The notes beneath the pieces were generated by a model. It saw nothing but the letters and a program-made list of their open reading frames with translations, had not been told where the DNA came from and did no database searches. From Sipunculus nudus (lineage: Eukaryota > Annelida > Sipuncula > Golfingiida > Sipunculidae): 64,000 nt of DNA. Positions 60,728 to 64,000 of the stretch are shown here, one piece after another. Positions within the stretch are counted from its first letter, which is position 1, and every line of letters begins with the position of its first letter. The stretch covers positions 16,778,058 through 16,842,057 of the forward strand of contig CM049310.1 of NCBI GenBank assembly GCA_026874595.1, given 5' to 3'. The position numbers were made by a program, and so were the translations under genes.

Positions 60728-61010
60728 CGACCCATAATGTAATAACCGGCCCATACTGTAATAACGGCCCATATTGTAATAAAAACGACCCATAATGTAA
60801 TAATCATACCCTGCCCATATTGTAATAAAACTGGCCAATACTGTAATAATGGCCCATAATGTAATAAAAAACGCCCCATATTGTAATAACGGCCCATACT
60901 GTAATAAAAACGACCCATATTGTAATAATCATACCCTACCCATATTGTAATAAAACGGGAAGTGGGAAAAACGGCCCATATTATAATAACATATTTATAT
61001 TGTAATAACA
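60728..61010 (+). repeat. Left iteron array (GCCCATATTGTAATAA units)
   Basis: About a dozen or more imperfect copies of a 15-17 bp unit, with variants ATTGT, AATGT and ACTGT, and longer spacers every few units. A pair of larger sub-repeats, each ending in 'tcataccctrcccat', shows local duplication. Likely protein-binding sites for the element's transposase, by analogy with other subterminal repeats (inference). Confidence 0.85.
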
Positions 61011-61678
61011 TATGTTTAAGCTCAAGAATGACAGGGCAGACGCTCAGTGTCATTTACTTAATATCCTGTACCCTCCCATACCCTCCACATGAACCTGTTA
61101 CTAACCTTAATGAAACCATGTTTCACAATTGAATAAAAAAAATCGTATTTTCATACACTAAAATATAACGTATAATAATAATAATAATAATAATAATATA
61201 ACCTGGCTCAAACCTGGCTACGCCCCTGAATCTCCCGGCTATGAGCCCTATGCTCTCCCTCTAGAACACAGAAACCGGCATTTTCAAATTGTTGTTTTGT
61301 TGTTTAGGCTATTTTTTTCTTTTAATTAAATTGTAAACTCTTGAATCGCACGAATGACGCACCCAGATTTTAACTTCAAATACGTGTGTTGAAAGCTCTC
61401 AATCTATGCGACGTGTTATACATATTGACCTAAGACATCTTAACCAATGCATATATGGGCACCAAAAAATTGCAGCAGTACCTACATTTATAATTTCTAA
61501 ATCTCGGGAGGTTTCGAGAGATCATATAAAATATTCTCTATGATACATTGAGCAAAACGCACTGGAATTTAAAGTTTCATTTATATTTCAAAAGAATTAA
61601 AATACATTAAAATGTATCGATAATGAGAGTTTGTATATTTAATCTGTAAAAATTGACAAAATATTTACACACACACAA

Positions 61679-61730
<52 letters not shown>

Positions 61731-62142
61731 GTGTATTAGTTTTAATGTACCCAGGCGCTTAAATAAATCCTAGAAATGTAGCCAGAAGAAATATTAAAGT
61801 GTTTTCAGCAAACCCAAAATTCATTCAATACGTGTTTTTTTGGGCTTTTTCAGAAGCAAAAATACTACAGTCGTATATATATATAATATTATTTTGTTTA
61901 AATACTTTATTACCCTATTTAAACACTGATTCAACAAAAGGATAAACATGAATCATGGCCATATTTCGCTAATATTAGCTTGGTCACCGTTTTAAACAGT
62001 TAGACATTAGGTAATCCAGTGCTTTTTCATACTTGTATGTTCACTTACACATTCGTGTCACGAGAAATTCAATATTCGAATTGTCTAGGTTAATTTGCAT
62101 TAAATTGATTTATAAAATTATTGGCCGTTTTACCAATTTTAT

Positions 62143-62325
62143 TACAATATGGGCTGTTTTAGCCACTTGCGATTTTATTACAATATGGGCAAGGTATGTT
62201 TATTACAATATGGGCCATTTTTATTATATTATGGGCTATTATTACATTATGGGTTGTTTTTATTACAATATGGGCCGTTATTACATTATGGGCCGGTTAT
62301 TACATTATGGGCCGGTTATGGGTCG
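62143..62325 (-). repeat. Right iteron array, inverted relative to the left
   Basis: About nine copies of TTATTACAATATGGGC-type units, the reverse complement of the left array, running up to the right terminus. Confidence 0.85.
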
Positions 62326-62335
62326 TAACAACCTG

Positions 62336-62505
62336 CTTCATGTTAGGCATGCAGCTATAGCTGACTTTTACGGTGTTATGGTTCAGGATTTTGTGTAAAC
62401 TGTGGTCAGGAGGGAAACATTTGTCAAGAAGCTGTAAGAACTTTTTTCCTATGTTCGTTTTCACGTTGGCGCTGTATGGGGGATTGAACCACGTTATGTT
62501 CCTCC
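62336..62505 (-). pseudogene. Penelope-like element linker segment (after the RT)
   Basis: The open frame has the conserved segment [10 protein letters not shown], followed by [12 protein letters not shown] and [14 protein letters not shown]. It continues the RT gene after a 1-nt frameshift and is then cut by the insertion at 62335. On removing 60723-62330 and one copy of the ACCTG duplication, this frame reads directly into the segment below 60722. Confidence 0.8.
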
Positions 62506-63309
62506 TTCTGTTTCTCTTCTTTCCGTCAGTGTCGAGCGGATGTACTTGAGTTTAAAACTGTATCCACTGTTGAGTAATGCCTCCTGATATGGAGGGGCAG
62601 CCTTTTTGAAAACATCTTCATTTGAGGAGATGTTGGACAACCTCCTGTTTATGCTTTCAGGTATATTTCTTATAATGCTTGGGGGATGGTTACTGTCTTT
62701 GTGGATGTATATTGGGGTATTGTTGGGTTTCATGAAAGGTTTATATTCTGCTTTGTTCAGGTCCAAAGTTACGTCCAAAAAGTCTATTATTTTTTTGTTC
62801 GCTTCGATTGTAATTTTTAGGCCAAGCTTGTTGAATATCTGGCAAATTCTCTTTCTTACCCCCTCGGTTTGTCTTGGTTGCAAGTGGCATGCGACGAGTC
62901 CATCGTCTCTGTATAGTCCCACACTGACCTCTCTGATTTTGCTCAGTTCAGATAGTATATACAGTCCGACTAGCTCACAGGTCTCCGCTCCATCATGGCT
63001 TCCCATGGTTACGTCAAAGTTCTTCGTATCGTTCTTTTTGTTCCAAGCGATGCTGTTGTGGAATAATAAGGATTTCTTGGCTTGCATGATTATTTCTTTT
63101 TTATCACCAGAAATATGTTCAATTTTGGATGCGAAATTGATGGCTTTGTGTAGCAGATCCTCGGTTATGGAAGGATAGAATTCGCATATATCAAATCCTA
63201 TAAAAGTAGCATTCTTTTTGTCTTTGATATTTTTGAACCAGTCTATTACATCATCTGTGTTTTCCATTGGTTCAGCTGTAGTTTTTTTCTGACGTTGTTG
63301 TTTGAGCAT
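62494..63309 (-). pseudogene. Penelope-like reverse transcriptase, partial, frameshifted
   Basis: 271-codon open stretch with RT motif A (FDICEFYPSI, Asp40), motif B (around MGSHDGAETCEL, 102-113), motif C YRDD at 133-136 and the following thumb-like region with HPPSIIRNIPESINRRLS. This order and wording is typical of PLE reverse transcriptases. The true frame is lost at both ends. Upstream, the LNQWK segment lies in another frame (shift near 63262). Downstream, the [10 protein letters not shown] segment lies in another frame (shift near 62513), so the apparent C-terminus (RRETEGGT) is an artefact. In its own family the RT would prime from target DNA and copy the element's RNA. Confidence 0.85.
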
Positions 63310-63465
63310 AACTGCAATACTACATATAATTTATGGAACCGATGTTTAGTTTAACATGCAACAAAACTGCTTAACACACTGGCCCACCTGTCTTCCCAAA
63401 ATCTCCATGGCCCCCTGCGGCACCCCCTGGATACGCTCCTGATTTAGATATATTATAGACTCTTT

Positions 63466-64000
63466 AGCCTGTATCTCACTGGGCTGCATCAGCTTGCGAC
63501 AAATTGCGAACGGCATTCGCAAGAGAGTCTTGGAACTTTCGCGGCGTTTCTCAATTTCCTCGCGTGATTCGCAAACTGTCGCTCCCTTATCGCAGAAATT
63601 TTGAACATGTTAAAAAAATTCGCAAATTCGCACGACAAAAAATTCTCTCAAACTTGTCGCAGAGGCGTCGTTTGTGTCTCGAAAGTGTCTTGAACATTCG
63701 CAAACCGTTCCCAAAGCAATTTAAGCAAGTCAGGAGCTGCGAGAACTGCGAGACAACTTTGCAAGGGGTTCGCGACCTATGCAACTACTTTGCGAATGAT
63801 TGGAGATAAAAAAGAGAATATGTCGCACTGGACTCACGGGTGTAGCAAAATCGCAATTGTTTCTTGCGAATGTCGTGCAAATATCTCACAAATGTTGTGT
63901 GAACGTCTAGAGACCATCGCACAACATTCGCGCGACAGATATACGAACTGCAGCTTATGATATAGGGGCAACGCTCGTGCTATGTTGTAAACATGTTGTA
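63466..64000. mobile_element. Left part of another TIR-type element, cut by the window end
   Basis: Begins AGCCTGTATCTCACTGGGC after TTTA, resembling the ends of the 9831 and 28955 elements. The following 500 bp are dense in TTCGCA and TTGCGA words in both orientations, the same subterminal style. The right end is outside the window. Confidence 0.5.

Larger units (their letters stand above)
60723..62330. mobile_element. 1608-bp non-autonomous TIR element with iterated subterminal repeats, inside the PLE
   Basis: Ends TGTTACGACC and GGTCGTAACA, flanked by ACCTG at 60718-60722 and 62331-62335 (5-bp target duplication). About 280 bp at the left and about 185 bp at the right consist of head-to-tail copies of CCCATAwTGTAATAA-type units, in opposite orientation at the two ends. 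The middle is AT-rich with (TAA)n at 61176-61199 and (CA)n(TA)n at 61668-61730. No transposase is visible. The 5-bp duplication excludes TTAA, TA and 8-bp classes; the superfamily is not recognised. Confidence 0.85.
59740..63345 (-). mobile_element. Penelope-like retroelement (GIY-YIG type), truncated and interrupted
   Basis: Minus strand, in order: reverse transcriptase (63309 down to 62494), linker (62505 down to 62336), Cys-rich segment and GIY-YIG domain (60722 down to 60339), then a non-coding tail with a hammerhead ribozyme (59904-59833). A 1608-bp DNA element splits it between 62331 and 60722. The N-terminal RT motifs are missing: upstream of about 63345 the frame is closed and the similarity stops, so the copy is 5'-truncated. 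Frameshifts near 62513 and 63262 make it inactive. The 3' limit of about 59740, next to a (TA)n tract, is a guess. Confidence 0.85.

Noticed and set aside
60688-61053. 121-codon minus-strand open stretch with repeated YYNMGR words
   Set aside because: It is a translation of the left iteron array; periodic units with no stop give long frames by chance.
62033-62398. 121-codon plus-strand open stretch with repeated YNMGH words
   Set aside because: Translation of the right iteron array, same reason.
62606-63178. 190-codon plus-strand open stretch
   Set aside because: Antisense to the Penelope-like RT, whose motifs (FDICEFYPSI, YRDD) are on the minus strand.
63504-63809. 101-codon open stretch
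   Set aside because: Built from the TTCGC-rich subterminal repeats of the element starting at 63466.

Overview
This window is animal nuclear DNA. It has one multi-exon gene with GT-AG introns of 0.3 to 1.8 kb, AT-rich intergenic DNA, very many (TA)n tracts and long G/C homopolymers. The mobile elements fit an invertebrate genome: a Penelope-like element (PLE) with a GIY-YIG domain and a hammerhead ribozyme, an L1-like LINE, hAT-type and TTAA/TWA-flanked DNA elements, a tRNA-derived SINE and LTR-like repeats. A marine invertebrate, perhaps a mollusc or another lophotrochozoan, is my best guess; the species cannot be fixed from the sequence.

Layout. From 1 to 9.6 kb: no recognised gene, several microsatellites, a TA-cored palindrome (1765-1884) and a hAT-like non-autonomous element (6576-7542) that holds a tRNA-like structure. 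From 9.8 to 11.9 kb: a TIR element carrying a decayed L1-like ORF2 3' end. From 12.3 to 13.2 kb: (TA)n arrays. From 14.2 to 17.6 kb: a composite satellite-like element with hairpin heads, six units of about 338 bp and three of about 285 bp. At 17.65-17.84 kb: a foldback element. From 18.35 to 22.5 kb (+): the only convincing gene, a 2-hydroxy-acid oxidase (glycolate/lactate oxidase family) in five coding exons, 402 codons.

From 22.5 to 59.7 kb I find no convincing gene. It holds a hAT-like element (25095-27440), a tandem duplication (27.5-28.4 kb), two nested TTAA-type elements (28855-30703 around 28955-30454), four LTR-like copies (36.2, 43.8 and a head-to-head pair at 57.1-58.25 kb), two SINE copies (39.3 and 55.7 kb) and many microsatellites. 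Several non-repetitive stretches could be regulatory, but that is inference.

From 59.8 to 63.3 kb (-) lies a PLE: frameshifted reverse transcriptase, a Cys-rich linker, a GIY-YIG domain and a hammerhead ribozyme. It is split by a 1608-bp TIR element (60723-62330) with iterated subterminal repeats and a 5-bp target duplication. Taking that element out makes the PLE reading frame continuous. The window ends inside another TTAA-type element (from 63466).
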